A stretch of DNA of 10,338 bases from CAZONU01 sp965370045 (GTDB taxonomy: Bacteria > Planctomycetota > SZUA-567 > JAKLDR01), in assembly GCA_965370045.1 (NCBI GenBank), contig CBDUSI010000140.1:1-10338 (forward strand), written 5' to 3'. Positions 1 through 7,179 of this stretch are shown piece after piece. The first letter of the stretch is position 1. Every line of letters starts with the position of its first letter. The notes beneath the pieces were generated by a model, which searched no databases, was not told the DNA's origin, and saw only the letters and a program-made list of their open reading frames with translations. Made by a program: the position numbers and the translations under genes.

Positions 1-44
1 CAAGCTGGCCATGATCCGCCTATACTTCAGGCGATTGTCAGACA

Positions 45-56
45 GGGCCTAGGCCC
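45..56. repeat. 12-bp perfect palindrome upstream of the transglutaminase-like gene
   Basis: GGGCCTAGGCCC is a perfect 12-bp palindrome 45 bases before the ATG at 101. It could fold as a GGGC/GCCC hairpin with a CTAG loop, or bind a dimeric regulator. No T-tract follows it, so a terminator is not supported. I see no convincing -35/-10 pair in 1-100, which otherwise holds only the ribosome binding site. Confidence 0.3.
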
Positions 57-100
57 GCCCGGCTGGGGACGAGGTCATTGGACACTCACGGAGGCATGCA

Positions 101-2812
101 ATGCGCACTGTTCGATTGTTGTCGATGGTGGCGGCTCTACTGGTGACGCTGGCCTTGCCCGCGGCCGATCATGCGCCCGCCGCCGAATCTCTGGAGAAGG
201 ACCCGTTCTTCCAGCTGCTCAGCCGACACTGGAAGGACGTCCCGCTCAGCAGGGATATCGCCCACTGGCGCGCGCCCGAAGTAACCCCGGGGGCGTTTCT
301 CTGCCGGAAGCCCGCGGCAACTGACGCCTGGGTGAGCTGTGATCGCTGGCCCGACGCCTCTGACTCGCGCCGATTCGGCCTGGACGTAATCCGGCTCTCG
401 GGCGCCAAGACCGACCATGAGAAGGCCCTGGCCGTCTACCGCTGGGTGCGTCGCTGGATGACCTTTACCAGCAAGGACGTCGGAGCGCCCGCAGAGCGGC
501 TGGCCCGTCGCCTCGAGAAGAACCCCTGCATCCACGACCCGGCCAAGCTGCTCAACGTCTACGGCTCGCACTGGTGCGGCGGACAGGCCCGGGTGGTCGA
601 GATGGTCTGGCGCGCCCTGGGATATCGCGCCGAGAAGGTAGCCCGCGGCGGCCACACTGTAGTAGGCTTGCAGTACCGGGACTTCGACAAGGTCGAACGC
701 TGGCACCTGCTGGACGTTTCCCACAGCGCGGTAGCCTGGCACCGCTCCTACCGGCGCCTGCTGAGCGCGGATGAGCTCTCCAGCCAGTGGTACTCCTTCT
801 ACTACCAGTACGGTCTGCCGGGCAACGGGCACACTTACTTCGCGGCGCACCGCATGGAGCTGGCCCTCAGGCCCGGCGAGAAGTTCGAGCGCATCTGGGG
901 CAACTGGAAGAAGCCGTATCAGAATAACGCGGTCCCGAAGGGAGACCGGATGGAGAAGAAGGTGCCCAGCTCCGAACGCGGGCCCTATTATCCGTTCAAG
1001 TTCGGCAACGGTCGCTGGACCTACAAGCCCGACCTGTCCACGCCGGAATGGGCCAAGGGCTTGGCCGAACCCATGACCGGCATGCGTCCGGGCAAGCTCC
1101 AACCCAAGGCCGCGGGCAAGCCGGCCAGCGCCGTCTGGCACTTCAGGACTCCATACATCGTCTCCGACGCCGCGGTGACGATTAAGGTCCGGCGCAAGAG
1201 CGCCGAGGACAGTATCCGGCTGCACCTCTCGCTCGACGGCGGCAAGACCTGGGCCCCGCTCTGGGAATGCCCGCCCGACGTCGTCGGCGCGAAGCAGTTG
1301 TCCGTACCCATCTGCGAGAAGTTCCCGGTTACCGAGAAGGGCCGCGCGCCCAAGGACCTCAACTCCCCCTTCGGACGCTACGCCTACCGTCTGAAGCTGG
1401 AACTCGTGGCCAAGGGCAAGCCCGAGGACTGTCGCGTCGAGGAGATATCATTCGGAACCTCCGTGCAGCAGAACATTCTGGCCCTGCCCCAGCTGCAGCC
1501 CGGGAAGAACAAGATCACCGTGCGCGGCAACCTCGCGAAGGGATCGGCCCTGAAGGTCACCTACGTGTGGGACGACCCGGCGGGCAAGGGCCGCAGGAAC
1601 GTGACGGTCGTCGAAAAGGCGCCCTACACCTACGAGATCATCGCCGCGGGTTCGAAGTGGGCGGACTGCGTTTGCAGATCGCTTCTGGTCGAGGCCGTCC
1701 CGGCGACCGGCGAAGGTAATCGGACCGTTGAGAAGGAGAAGCTCGGACAGTTCACGGGACTCCCGACCGGGCTTCCCGTAGAGGAGACTATGGATCGCTG
1801 GAACGGCCAGCCGCTCAAGCGCGAGCTGCCCGCACTCCAGGAGGTCCTTGCCGCCGCCAAGGACGGCAGGAAGTTCCGGAAGGTGATGCGCGCCGCTGTC
1901 ATCCATGCCGACCCGCGCACCTTCGAAGCCTTCAAGAAGGTGGCCTACAACGTCGTCAACCCCAACGACAAGCTGCTGGCCTTCAACGGCATGTACCTGG
2001 CCAATCCCGAGAAGGCCCGTCCGATACTGCTGGACATCCTCAATGACCGGGAGGGCAAGCGCGTCAAGTGGGATCCGCGCAAGGACAAGAAGAACGAGGG
2101 CTGGGGCCGACTGGGGTCCTGGTGCATCGGCGGCACGGTCATCGGCTACATCGCCGCGGAGGCCGGTTGGAAGGAGTTCCTGCCCGGGCTGATCAAGGTC
2201 CTGGAGTGCAAGGAGTGCTCGCACAAATGGGGCCCGCGCTACGGCACGGTCCGGGTCATCGGCAGGCTGGGAAAGGGGGACAAGGCCGCGGCGGAGGTAA
2301 TCAAGAAGGTCCTCACCCACAAGATGCGCAAGGAGAACGGCGACACGCTGATACCCGCGGCGCGCGCCGCCGGGCAAATCGGCGACCCCGCGCTGATTCC
2401 CGCCCTGCGCAAGCACGTGGCCGGCGACTACTGGCCGCTCAAGCACAACGCGGCGCTTTCCCTGGGTCAACTGGGAGACAAGAGCATCATTCCCCGCATG
2501 CGCGAGTGGCTGACCGTCAGGTTCGACGAGAACTTCCGGGGCTACGCCGCCGAGGCGCTTGGACACCTCAAGGACAAAAGCTCTGTAAAGGCGCTGACGA
2601 CTGCGCTGGCCGTGGAGCCCTTCCCCTGGGTGCGGGAGAAGATACATCAGGCTCTGAAGAGGATCAACCCGGATTACAGAGGCGTTCGCCTCGGCGAAAC
2701 GCCCGGCGAAGGGCAAACCCGGCGAGACCAAACCGAGGAAGAAGACTGCTCCGTGTGTGGCCTCAAGGCAAGTCATCGATGGAATCCCGGTTTTACGCGG
2801 CGGCGAGGATGA
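101..2812 (+). CDS. Secreted transglutaminase-like protein with Asp-box and C-terminal HEAT repeats
   Basis: Predicted exported 903-residue protein of unknown substrate. The N-terminus has a basic start and hydrophobic stretch (about residues 4-21), as in a signal peptide. Residues about 105-225 carry a transglutaminase/protease-like papain-fold core: Cys159 in GSHWCGG at a helix start, His185 in GGHTVV, and Asp205 in WHLLDVS, giving the Cys-His-Asp order of that superfamily. Residues 377-384 (SLDGGKTW) match the Asp-box consensus SxDxGxTW within a predicted beta-rich region (about 340-560). Residues about 590-855 are helical, and the last 110 read as PBS-lyase-type HEAT repeats (AARAAGQIGD, AALSLGQLGD, AAEALGHLKD). 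The start is ATG with GGAGG at 90-94, six bases away. Bacterial members of this fold are usually peptidases or amidases rather than cross-linkers; the activity here is inferred. The tail after about residue 860 looks atypical and may reflect a frame problem. Confidence 0.85.
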   Translation: MRTVRLLSMVAALLVTLALPAADHAPAAESLEKDPFFQLLSRHWKDVPLSRDIAHWRAPEVTPGAFLCRKPAATDAWVSCDRWPDASDSRRFGLDVIRLSGAKTDHEKALAVYRWVRRWMTFTSKDVGAPAERLARRLEKNPCIHDPAKLLNVYGSHWCGGQARVVEMVWRALGYRAEKVARGGHTVVGLQYRDFDKVERWHLLDVSHSAVAWHRSYRRLLSADELSSQWYSFYYQYGLPGNGHTYFAAHRMELALRPGEKFERIWGNWKKPYQNNAVPKGDRMEKKVPSSERGPYYPFKFGNGRWTYKPDLSTPEWAKGLAEPMTGMRPGKLQPKAAGKPASAVWHFRTPYIVSDAAVTIKVRRKSAEDSIRLHLSLDGGKTWAPLWECPPDVVGAKQLSVPICEKFPVTEKGRAPKDLNSPFGRYAYRLKLELVAKGKPEDCRVEEISFGTSVQQNILALPQLQPGKNKITVRGNLAKGSALKVTYVWDDPAGKGRRNVTVVEKAPYTYEIIAAGSKWADCVCRSLLVEAVPATGEGNRTVEKEKLGQFTGLPTGLPVEETMDRWNGQPLKRELPALQEVLAAAKDGRKFRKVMRAAVIHADPRTFEAFKKVAYNVVNPNDKLLAFNGMYLANPEKARPILLDILNDREGKRVKWDPRKDKKNEGWGRLGSWCIGGTVIGYIAAEAGWKEFLPGLIKVLECKECSHKWGPRYGTVRVIGRLGKGDKAAAEVIKKVLTHKMRKENGDTLIPAARAAGQIGDPALIPALRKHVAGDYWPLKHNAALSLGQLGDKSIIPRMREWLTVRFDENFRGYAAEALGHLKDKSSVKALTTALAVEPFPWVREKIHQALKRINPDYRGVRLGETPGEGQTRRDQTEEEDCSVCGLKASHRWNPGFTRRRG

Positions 2813-2862
2813 CGTGCACCGCTGCGAATTCCTTCGGCGTTCTGTAGGAAAGGCTGTGTCTA

Positions 2863-3825
2863 ATGCGCAAGAAATCGATGCTTCTGGTATTGGTAGTAGG
2901 GTTTCTGCTCGTCCTGCTCTCGGCGTCACCGGCCCTGGCCGCTCAGAAGGCGCACATCTACTCAGCCGGCAGGTGGGAAGACGGCCAGAAGGCCGCGCAC
3001 ACTAGCGCGCTAGTGATAGTGGGCAGAGTGGTAGAGGCCGGCAAGATCGAGGGCAAAGGCTGGGACGGGAACCAGTCCCGGGTGGGGGCCGACGCCTGGA
3101 TCGGCAAAGTCGAGATAGACCAGACCGTGACGGTCGCGGTTACCGAGGTTCTCCGGGGAAGCCCGGGCGGGAAGCAGTTGAGGGTGCGGCTGGGCGCGTT
3201 GTACGTCGATTGGCGCTCTCTGGTCACTCACTTCAACGCATACTACCGCAAGTGCGGCCGGGCGACGGTGGGCATGAAGCTCCCTCCCAAGGAGTTTGCC
3301 CTCCGGAAGGGCAAGACATACCTGTTCTTCCTGAAGCCCCCCGTCCGGCCCAAGGCGGGCGAGGAAGAGAAGAAGTCCCCCATCGCCTCCCACCGGGAAC
3401 TCATCTCCCCCGCCGAGGCGAAATCCTCCGCCGAGCTCATCAATTCGGTCCGGGCTTTCTTCCGCGCTCTCGACGCCTGGTATAACCCGCCGGAACTGGA
3501 GGCCGAGGAAGCTGCCCGGATCAAGGCCCTGATTCGACAGCTTGGCGATGAACGCTACGATAAGAGGCAGGAGGCCAACACCGCCCTGCGCTCCGCGGCC
3601 CATCGCATCGCGCCTTACCTGAAGGCGGCCGCCATGGACGCCGACATCGAACGGGCCACCGCCGCGCGGAAGATAATCGGAGATCTCAGCCCCAGGCCCG
3701 GCCAAGAGAAACTCCCGCGCGCATCCGCCTTCATTGGTGCCCGGAGGAGAGTTCTTCCGCGACCCGCCGGTCGAAGCCCTGCGCCTCCCGCGGAGCGAAA
3801 GACCGAGGCGAAAAAGAAGAAGTAG
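2863..3825 (+). CDS. Secreted hypothetical protein with planctomycete-type helical module and Lys-rich tail
   Basis: No function recognised. The 320-residue product starts with a clear signal peptide: MRKK, a long hydrophobic core (about 6-22), and SPALA with likely cleavage after Ala26. Residues about 48-160 look beta-rich and follow a pattern seen in small OB/netrin-like secreted domains: a strand SALVIVGRVVEAG, a strand pair around VTVAVTEVLRGSPGGKQLRVRLG, and a closing GKTYLFFLKP. That fold is a guess. Residues about 212-275 form a charged helical module (IKALIRQLGDERYDKRQEA) that closely resembles a HEAT-like segment common in planctomycete secreted proteins. The C-terminus is Arg/Pro/Lys-rich and ends in KKKK. 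Start: ATG at 2863 with AGGAAAGG at 2846-2853, nine bases away. It lies 50 bp after the upstream gene, so co-transcription is plausible, and both products are exported. Confidence 0.8.
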   Translation: MRKKSMLLVLVVGFLLVLLSASPALAAQKAHIYSAGRWEDGQKAAHTSALVIVGRVVEAGKIEGKGWDGNQSRVGADAWIGKVEIDQTVTVAVTEVLRGSPGGKQLRVRLGALYVDWRSLVTHFNAYYRKCGRATVGMKLPPKEFALRKGKTYLFFLKPPVRPKAGEEEKKSPIASHRELISPAEAKSSAELINSVRAFFRALDAWYNPPELEAEEAARIKALIRQLGDERYDKRQEANTALRSAAHRIAPYLKAAAMDADIERATAARKIIGDLSPRPGQEKLPRASAFIGARRRVLPRPAGRSPAPPAERKTEAKKKK

Positions 3826-3838
3826 CGGGCCGCGCCGC

Positions 3839-3873
3839 GAGTGCGCCGGGCTCGGATGTGCAAGAACGCACTC
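3839..3873 (+). repeat. Inverted repeat in the gap before the glycosidase-like gene
   Basis: GAGTGCG (3839-3845) and CGCACTC (3867-3873) form a perfect 7-bp inverted repeat with a 21-base loop. It sits between the stop at 3825 and the Shine-Dalgarno of the next gene and is followed by AAAAAGG. There is no T-run on either side, so an intrinsic terminator is not supported. It may be a leader structure or chance; the gap is otherwise empty. Confidence 0.35.
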
Positions 3874-3887
3874 AAAAAGGAACCCGC

Positions 3888-3892
3888 GGGAG
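3888..3892 (+). promoter_or_regulatory. Ribosome binding site that selects the ATG at 3900
   Basis: GGGAG lies seven bases before the ATG at 3900. The alternative in-frame ATG at 3936 (MSELQV) begins where predicted beta structure starts but has no purine-rich site in front of it. The upstream start is therefore preferred, adding a 12-residue extension (MGTTSDRRTAPP). Confidence 0.5.
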
Positions 3893-3899
3893 CCAGTAA

Positions 3900-6071
3900 A
3901 TGGGGACCACTTCCGACCGAAGAACAGCGCCCCCGATGAGCGAACTTCAGGTCAAGGCCGGGAGCCTGACCGTTGGGTTCCGGCCCGACGGGCGCGTAGG
4001 AGAGGTGCTCTTATTGACCCGCCAGCAGCCCCTCTCGGGACCGGGCGGGTTCAGCGTCGAGGAGGTAGTCCGCCCGAACGGGCTGGTGCGCGACCTGGGC
4101 CGGGCCGCGGGCGAGCTTTCGACCCAAGGCGATGAGCTTCGCTTCAAGGGGACCGTCCCCGACGCGGCGCTTGATCTCTCCGCCACCTTCAAGGGCGGCG
4201 CCTACATCGACGTCGCCGGCCAGATCAGCGACCACAGCGGACAGGACCGAGCCGTGCGCGTCTCTTTCACGCTCCCGGTCAAGCTGGCCGGCTGGAGGTG
4301 GCACAACACCGCCGCTTGCGGCCGGAAGATGGAGGACGGCCGGAGCTATCCCAACCGCCCCGGAGAGCTTCACTACCTCGGCAAGAGGGGAGAGTCGTTC
4401 AGTAACGAGGATCACGAGCCCTGCGACATCGCAATTAACAAGCTGCCCTTCTGCGCGGTCTCCATGGACGATTTGGGCCTGGCGCTGGCATATCCGCTGC
4501 ATGAGCCGCGAGTCTTCCTGATGCGGGCCTCGACCAACGGGCTGTCGATCACCTTCTCGCTGGGCCTGACCCCAGCCACCGAGAAGTTCCCGGGCAAGGC
4601 AGGTTTCCGGTTCGTCATCCATCCCGTGGACCCCGGATGGGGCATCCGCTCGGCCGCGGAGCGCTACTACCAGTTCTTCCCGGAGCTCTTCGAGACCAAA
4701 GCCGTACGGCACGGCAACTTCTCGGGCTTCCCCAAGGCCTCGCGCGGGCCGCTCCCCGATAACCCCGAGGACTTCGGCCTCGTCTATCTCGAAGATGACT
4801 TCCAGTGGACCAACGGCGAGCTCACCGAGGAGGACGCCGCGCGGGCCAAGGGCCTGGGCGCGACCGTCTTCCACTGGCGCGAGCCCTGGAGCTGGTTCCA
4901 CAAGTGTGGCCAGGAGCTGTCCGCCGATGACGAGCTGCATCTGCTCAAGACCCAGGCCGCTGGCGAGGTGCCCGGAGGTCACGGCGAGCCGGCCGGCAAC
5001 CAGTACTGCGGTGCCCCGCCCGAGGAAGGAGCCCGCGCGGCACTGGCCAGCTACGTGGTGAACCATCAGGGCAAGCTCGAGCGCAACATCTACACCTACG
5101 AGGCCTGGTCCCTGCCCATGAACCTCGATCCGGAGTTGCCCGAGCCCAACCGCGCGAGCCTGGCCACCGAATGGCAGTTCCGCTGGATGGACCGCTGGTC
5201 AGACCCCCAGTATCGCGGGCCGCGCAACTACGCCTGGGACTCGCTGGACGACTGGTCGGGATTCCGGCGGCTCAACTTCCGGCGGGAGCACTTCAGGCAT
5301 TCGAGCCTGCCGCTGACCTTCGACCCGGCCTCCGGCGAGGTCTGCCAGGTGGTGGGTTTCCACGACTGGAGCTTCGCGCGCCACCACGCCACGATGATCC
5401 GCGATCGCGGCGGACTGGTGATGTCCAACATAAACCTCGAACATTCCATGATGTACTGCGGCCGCTGGGTGGACGTGCACGTCCGCGAACGGCACGTGGT
5501 CGACTATGACGAAGAGCGCCTCTCGGTCATGCGCATGCTGGTGTGCGGCAAGCCGGTGAGCTTCCTGGGCAGCTGGCAGCCCAAGGACTCTCAAGGGTTG
5601 GAGGCGGTGCTGCGCAAGTTGCTCATCTTCGGCATGTGCCCGGGCAGCGCCCGGGCCGAGCACGAGCGGGAGCTCTATAAGAAGTACATCCCGGTCATCT
5701 CGCGGGTGGCCCAGGCGGGTTGGCAGCCGGTAACTCACGCACGCGCCGAGGGGCTGTGGCTGGAGCGCTTCGGTGCGGAGCCGGGAGCGCTCTTCTTCAC
5801 GGCCGGCAACCGCGGCCCCCGCCGACTGCGAGGGCGCGTGGTCATCGATGCAGACGCACTGGGCCGGGCCAACAGGCTGGGCGAACTGAGGGTCGAGGAG
5901 GTGCTGGAAGGTCGCCCGTTGAAGGTGGACTGCTCGGAACACAAGCTCATCGTCGAGGTCGATTTCGAACCCGGCGAAACACTCGTGCTGGTGGTGCGGG
6001 TTGAGCAAATCGTTCCCGGTCCGGCAGGAGAATCACCTGCGGCCAGTCGCATAACCGGAGGAAACCAATGA
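3900..6071 (+). CDS. Cytoplasmic glycoside-hydrolase-like protein, uncharacterised
   Basis: A 723-residue protein with no signal peptide or membrane segment. The order of predicted structure resembles retaining clan GH enzymes of the GH31/36/97/101 type. An N-terminal beta-sandwich (about 15-250) is rich in strands. A central region (about 290-580) reads like a TIM barrel, with strands such as GLVYLEDDFQW and GATVFHWREPW. A small C-terminal beta-sandwich (about 605-705) ends in EPGETLVLVV. Within the barrel, YAWDSLDDW (Asp447), followed by LPLTFDPASGEVCQV, GGLVMSNINLEH and GRWVDVHVRE, resembles the strand-end pattern of uncharacterised bacterial TIM-barrel glycosidases. Asp447 and Asp525 or Glu530 are candidate acids only. 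No family is assigned and the substrate is unknown. The stop overlaps the next gene's start (ATGA), so translation is probably coupled and the dehydrogenase is the likely partner. A non-catalytic sugar-binding protein is the main alternative. Confidence 0.8.
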   Translation: MGTTSDRRTAPPMSELQVKAGSLTVGFRPDGRVGEVLLLTRQQPLSGPGGFSVEEVVRPNGLVRDLGRAAGELSTQGDELRFKGTVPDAALDLSATFKGGAYIDVAGQISDHSGQDRAVRVSFTLPVKLAGWRWHNTAACGRKMEDGRSYPNRPGELHYLGKRGESFSNEDHEPCDIAINKLPFCAVSMDDLGLALAYPLHEPRVFLMRASTNGLSITFSLGLTPATEKFPGKAGFRFVIHPVDPGWGIRSAAERYYQFFPELFETKAVRHGNFSGFPKASRGPLPDNPEDFGLVYLEDDFQWTNGELTEEDAARAKGLGATVFHWREPWSWFHKCGQELSADDELHLLKTQAAGEVPGGHGEPAGNQYCGAPPEEGARAALASYVVNHQGKLERNIYTYEAWSLPMNLDPELPEPNRASLATEWQFRWMDRWSDPQYRGPRNYAWDSLDDWSGFRRLNFRREHFRHSSLPLTFDPASGEVCQVVGFHDWSFARHHATMIRDRGGLVMSNINLEHSMMYCGRWVDVHVRERHVVDYDEERLSVMRMLVCGKPVSFLGSWQPKDSQGLEAVLRKLLIFGMCPGSARAEHERELYKKYIPVISRVAQAGWQPVTHARAEGLWLERFGAEPGALFFTAGNRGPRRLRGRVVIDADALGRANRLGELRVEEVLEGRPLKVDCSEHKLIVEVDFEPGETLVLVVRVEQIVPGPAGESPAASRITGGNQ
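6057..6061 (+). promoter_or_regulatory. Ribosome binding site inside the end of the glycosidase-like gene
   Basis: GGAGG lies six bases before the ATG at 6068, within the last codons of the upstream gene. Together with the ATGA stop/start overlap at 6068-6071, it fixes this start and indicates coupled translation. Confidence 0.7.
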
Positions 6072-7126
6072 AGAAGATCTGGGTGGAACCGGGTGGCAAT
6101 ATCTCGATCTGGGAAGAGCCTGAGCCGCAGCTCAAGCCCAGGTACTGCATCACCGACACGCAGTACTCGATCATCAGCGCGGGCACCGAGACCTCGCAGA
6201 TCATGCACCAGCGCGAACCGGGAACCGCCGAAGCCCGCCCTATCGGCTACTCCAACAGCGGAATCGTCCGCGAGGCCGGGGAAGGCGCAACACTCTTCGG
6301 CGTCGGCGATCTGGTCGGGTGCTACGGCGGGGGCTTCGCCGACCACCAGTCCGCCTGCTGCATGCCCGAGACGCTGCTGTGCCCCGCGCCCGAAGGCGTC
6401 ACGCCGCGCCAGGCGGCCTTCGCGGGCATGAGCACCTTCGGCCTGAACGGGCTGAGGGTCTGCGAACTGAGCTTCGGCGACACCGTGGCCATCATCGGCA
6501 TGGGCCTTATCGGCCAGCTCACCGCGCAGATCGCCGAGGCCGCCGGATACCGCACGGTGTGCCTGAGCCGCGCGGACAATCTCCTCGACCTGGCCACTGA
6601 ACTGGGCACCCACGGCACCGTCAATGCCGGTGGTGAGGACGATGTCGAGAGGGCCAAGAAGATCGCCGTCGAACTCGGCGGCGCGCCAGATGCTCCGGGA
6701 CGCCCCGGCGGGTTCGACGCCGCGCTGATCTGTTCGGGAAGCTCCAACAGCAACCGCGATCTGCTCATGGCCATGAGCCTGATACGCGACAAGGGCGCGG
6801 TCTCGATCGTCGGCGGCGTCAAGCAGGACTTCCCGCGTGGCGACTTCTTCAAGAGAGAAGCGCGCCTGCTGATTGCCCGCGCCGCCGGATCCGGCCGCTA
6901 TGACCCGCACCACGAAGAGGAGGCCGAGCACATCCCTCACAGCCACGTACGCTGGACCGAGGAGCGCAACTGCGCCGAGGTCCTGCGCATGATCGGCGAT
7001 GGAAAACTGAACGTCGACCGCCTGGTAACCCACGAGTTCCATATCTCGGAAGCGGAGAAGGCTTACGACACGATCATCAACAAGCCACGGGAGTGCCTGG
7101 GCGTGCTTCTGAACTACACGGGTTAG
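6068..7126 (+). CDS. Zinc-ligand-less medium-chain dehydrogenase (bi-domain sugar oxidoreductase N-half type)
   Basis: A 352-residue medium-chain dehydrogenase/reductase, predicted to oxidise or reduce a hydroxyl using NAD(P). The N-terminal GroES-like part (about 1-125) has SAGTETSQ where zinc alcohol dehydrogenases carry the catalytic-zinc cysteine. The four-Cys structural-zinc loop is also absent, so it is probably zinc-independent. The Rossmann part contains AIIGMGLIGQ (Gly144, Gly146, Gly149). The C-terminal signature GRYDPHHEE (277-285) with HVRWTEERN (293-301) and LVTHEF is characteristic of bi-domain oxidoreductases from polysaccharide loci, in which an MDR domain is followed by a Gfo/Idh/MocA domain. 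Here the protein ends at Gly352 with no second domain. It overlaps the glycosidase-like gene by four bases, which suggests a sugar or glycoside substrate. It converges with the kinase gene 44 bp downstream. Confidence 0.88.
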   Translation: MKKIWVEPGGNISIWEEPEPQLKPRYCITDTQYSIISAGTETSQIMHQREPGTAEARPIGYSNSGIVREAGEGATLFGVGDLVGCYGGGFADHQSACCMPETLLCPAPEGVTPRQAAFAGMSTFGLNGLRVCELSFGDTVAIIGMGLIGQLTAQIAEAAGYRTVCLSRADNLLDLATELGTHGTVNAGGEDDVERAKKIAVELGGAPDAPGRPGGFDAALICSGSSNSNRDLLMAMSLIRDKGAVSIVGGVKQDFPRGDFFKREARLLIARAAGSGRYDPHHEEEAEHIPHSHVRWTEERNCAEVLRMIGDGKLNVDRLVTHEFHISEAEKAYDTIINKPRECLGVLLNYTG

Positions 7127-7163
7127 CCCGAAGGGAACACTACGCGCGGAATGAGCTGTTCGC

Positions 7164-7179
7164 GGCGGCGCTAGCCGCC
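7164..7179. repeat. GC hairpin at the convergent gene boundary
   Basis: GGCGGC (7164-7169), loop GCTA, and GCCGCC (7174-7179) form a perfect 6-bp stem straddling the kinase stop codon (7171-7173 on the minus strand). It lies between two convergent genes, where a shared terminator would be useful, but neither strand has a following T-tract. Its right arm is part of the low-complexity tail-coding repeat, so it may be a by-product of that. Confidence 0.35.

Noticed and set aside
1448..2929. 493-codon open frame on the minus strand opposite the transglutaminase-like gene
   Set aside because: Its translation is low-complexity with no domain, and the plus strand carries clear motifs. Long antisense frames are expected in GC-rich DNA.
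3734..4135. 133-codon plus-strand frame bridging the secreted protein and the glycosidase-like gene
   Set aside because: It starts at TTG inside one gene, ends inside the other, is Arg/Pro-rich, and has no domain.
5735..7042. 435-codon minus-strand open frame opposite the dehydrogenase
   Set aside because: The plus-strand product has Rossmann and family signatures; the antisense translation has none.
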